DNA from: a bacterium
GTDB taxonomy: Bacteria > Zhuqueibacterota > Zhuqueibacteria > Residuimicrobiales > Krinioviventaceae
Assembly: GCA_024278645.1 (NCBI GenBank)
Contig: JAJRST010000167.1
Coordinates: 1-6,529, forward strand
DNA length: 6,529 nucleotides
Reading direction: 5' to 3'
This document shows positions 5,447 to 6,529 of the stretch, in pieces. Each line of letters starts with the position of its first letter. Position 1 is the stretch's first letter. Both the position numbers and the translations under genes were made by a program. The notes under the pieces were generated by a model. The model searched no databases, had not been told where the DNA came from, and was given only the letters and a program-made list of their open reading frames with translations.

Positions 5447-6529
5447 TCACACCTCGTCTTGCCGCGGCATGTACAGCGGCAACGGCGTCCAGGCGTGCAG
5501 CGCGAAATTATCGATCGGCGGCAGATCGATCAGCTCCGGCGGCATGGGGCCGAACAACAGCAGCATGGCCGTTTTGGCGTCGCATTGGACGTCCGGCGCG
5601 GCGTCGCTTGCGCGGCACTGCGCCAGCGGCCCGTCAACCGTCAGTTCAAAAACGCCGCCGTCCCGGATGCCCAGACGAAAAGCGCCGGCCGGCAGCCCGG
5701 CGCTGCTGTGCTTTGCCTTCAAGGCGGCATCGATAACCGCGACCCAATCAAACACGCGCCAATTGCCGGAGGGTCGAATCCCGGAAAAATCGCAAACGTG
5801 TAACAAAAAACGGGACAACGGCGTGCCCAGGGGCGGCGTCTCGAACTCGACAGCGTCGTCTTGTTGCGGAACCCATGCTGCGATAATTTGACGCATCGCT
5901 TCTTCATTTTCAGCGGCAATTTCGGGGACCCTGCCGGCGGCGGCATCGACGACGACATAGCCAATGATGCGCCCCGACATCTCGAGGGCGGCGTACGCCT
6001 TGTTCTTCCAGCTCGACACGGCGTCGTAAAAGGCGTCCCCGGGGCGGTCGACGTGAACGATCCGCCTGTCATGCCATTTTCTCATGCGCGCCATCCACGC
6101 GGCGTGTTCGCGCCTTACCGGCTCAAAACGGAGGTCAGGCGTCTGCCTGCAACAATGTTTAATATTCGCCCTGGTTACCTGAAAGCGGTATCGTTGACCG
6201 CACACTTCATAGCCCCAATAACCGTAGCGCTGCCGATTGCCGCCAAGCCATGAAAGCTGGTATTTTTCTTCCTTTATCACCTCCAGACAATGATCCATCA
6301 ATCGCTTCATATAGCCGCGACCGCGATCATTGCGATGCACGGAAACGCCGCCGATGCTGACCGTCTTTAGCGCCATGCCGCCGACGAAAAGCGTCATCGG
6401 AAACAGGCCGACGATGGCGCGTATGCGGCCGTCCCGTTTGACGGCCCAATTGCAGCGCGTATGCTCATCCGTGGGCTTGTACAATTTGGGCAGCAGCGTT
6501 GGGAAATGAGTGTGACCGTAAACGGAGAA
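5447..6529 (-). CDS. Eis-like GNAT N-acetyltransferase with C-terminal SCP2-like domain, 5' end outside window
   Basis: The frame is open from the right edge to a TGA at 5447-5449, giving 360 visible residues. The visible part begins FSVYGHTHFPTLLPKLY, and FPTLLPKLY is typical of residues a little inside the start of this family, so perhaps 10-40 residues are missing. The only start-like codon near the edge is a TTG at 6484, inside the conserved region, so it is not the start. The GNAT fold (about visible residues 8-115) has the acetyl-CoA loop with RGRG (69-72) after the strand SIGGVSVH, then RYGYWGYE (101-108). A second, degenerate GNAT-like domain follows (about 115-240). An SCP2-like domain (about 256-360) ends in PLPLYMPRQDEV, close to the C-terminal carboxylate end typical of Eis-like proteins. 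It probably acetylates amino groups on an unknown small molecule or protein in the cytoplasm. It converges on lgt across the repeat. Confidence 0.9.
   Translation of the reverse strand, partial: FSVYGHTHFPTLLPKLYKPTDEHTRCNWAVKRDGRIRAIVGLFPMTLFVGGMALKTVSIGGVSVHRNDRGRGYMKRLMDHCLEVIKEEKYQLSWLGGNRQRYGYWGYEVCGQRYRFQVTRANIKHCCRQTPDLRFEPVRREHAAWMARMRKWHDRRIVHVDRPGDAFYDAVSSWKNKAYAALEMSGRIIGYVVVDAAAGRVPEIAAENEEAMRQIIAAWVPQQDDAVEFETPPLGTPLSRFLLHVCDFSGIRPSGNWRVFDWVAVIDAALKAKHSSAGLPAGAFRLGIRDGGVFELTVDGPLAQCRASDAAPDVQCDAKTAMLLLFGPMPPELIDLPPIDNFALHAWTPLPLYMPRQDEV

Noticed and set aside
6482..6484. TTG at 6484 as the start of the acetyltransferase
   Set aside because: The frame continues without a stop to the window edge, and conserved family sequence (FPTLLPKLY) lies partly upstream of it.

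Overview
The window holds four complete protein genes, one gene cut by the right edge, and a probable gene start cut by the left edge. The genes are moderately GC-rich, with C or G favoured at third codon positions. The promoter-bearing gaps at 4133-4372 and 2431-2657 are clearly AT-richer. A prolipoprotein diacylglyceryl transferase, a transmembrane sensor kinase with an OmpR-type regulator and a secreted phosphoesterase together point to a free-living, probably Gram-negative-type bacterium. I cannot place the phylum from this sequence alone. One candidate promoter looks Bacteroidota-like, but the others look like ordinary sigma-70 sites.

Layout from left to right. (1) Positions 1-365: a probable minus-strand gene start (1-64) with a good -35/-10 pair, a second -35/-10 pair pointing the other way, a perfect 8-bp dyad, and a degenerate fold-back repeat (212-313). 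(2) Positions 366-2430, minus strand: a two-component operon. The response regulator comes first and overlaps the histidine kinase by 17 nt. Its own sigma-70-like promoter lies at 2524-2553. (3) Positions 2658-4132, minus strand: a secreted calcineurin-like metallophosphoesterase with two N-terminal PepSY-like repeats. It has its own promoter and a textbook intrinsic terminator, so it is a separate transcript from the two-component operon. (4) Positions 4133-4372: a divergent promoter region. (5) Positions 4373-5203, plus strand: lgt. (6) Positions 5204-5446: a gap between convergent genes, filled mostly by a 182-bp repeat with terminal inverted repeats, related to the repeat at 212-313. (7) Positions 5447 to the right edge, minus strand: an Eis-like GNAT acetyltransferase whose start lies outside the window.

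How the genes may work together. The regulator and kinase form one signalling unit with an unknown periplasmic signal. The phosphoesterase acts outside the cytoplasm. Lgt is the housekeeping first step of lipoprotein maturation. Nothing in the sequence ties these into one pathway, and I see no strong candidate for a new multi-gene system. The less ordinary items are the repeat pair, the symmetric promoter and dyad cluster near the left edge, the domain make-up of the phosphoesterase, and a short possible leader ORF ahead of lgt.
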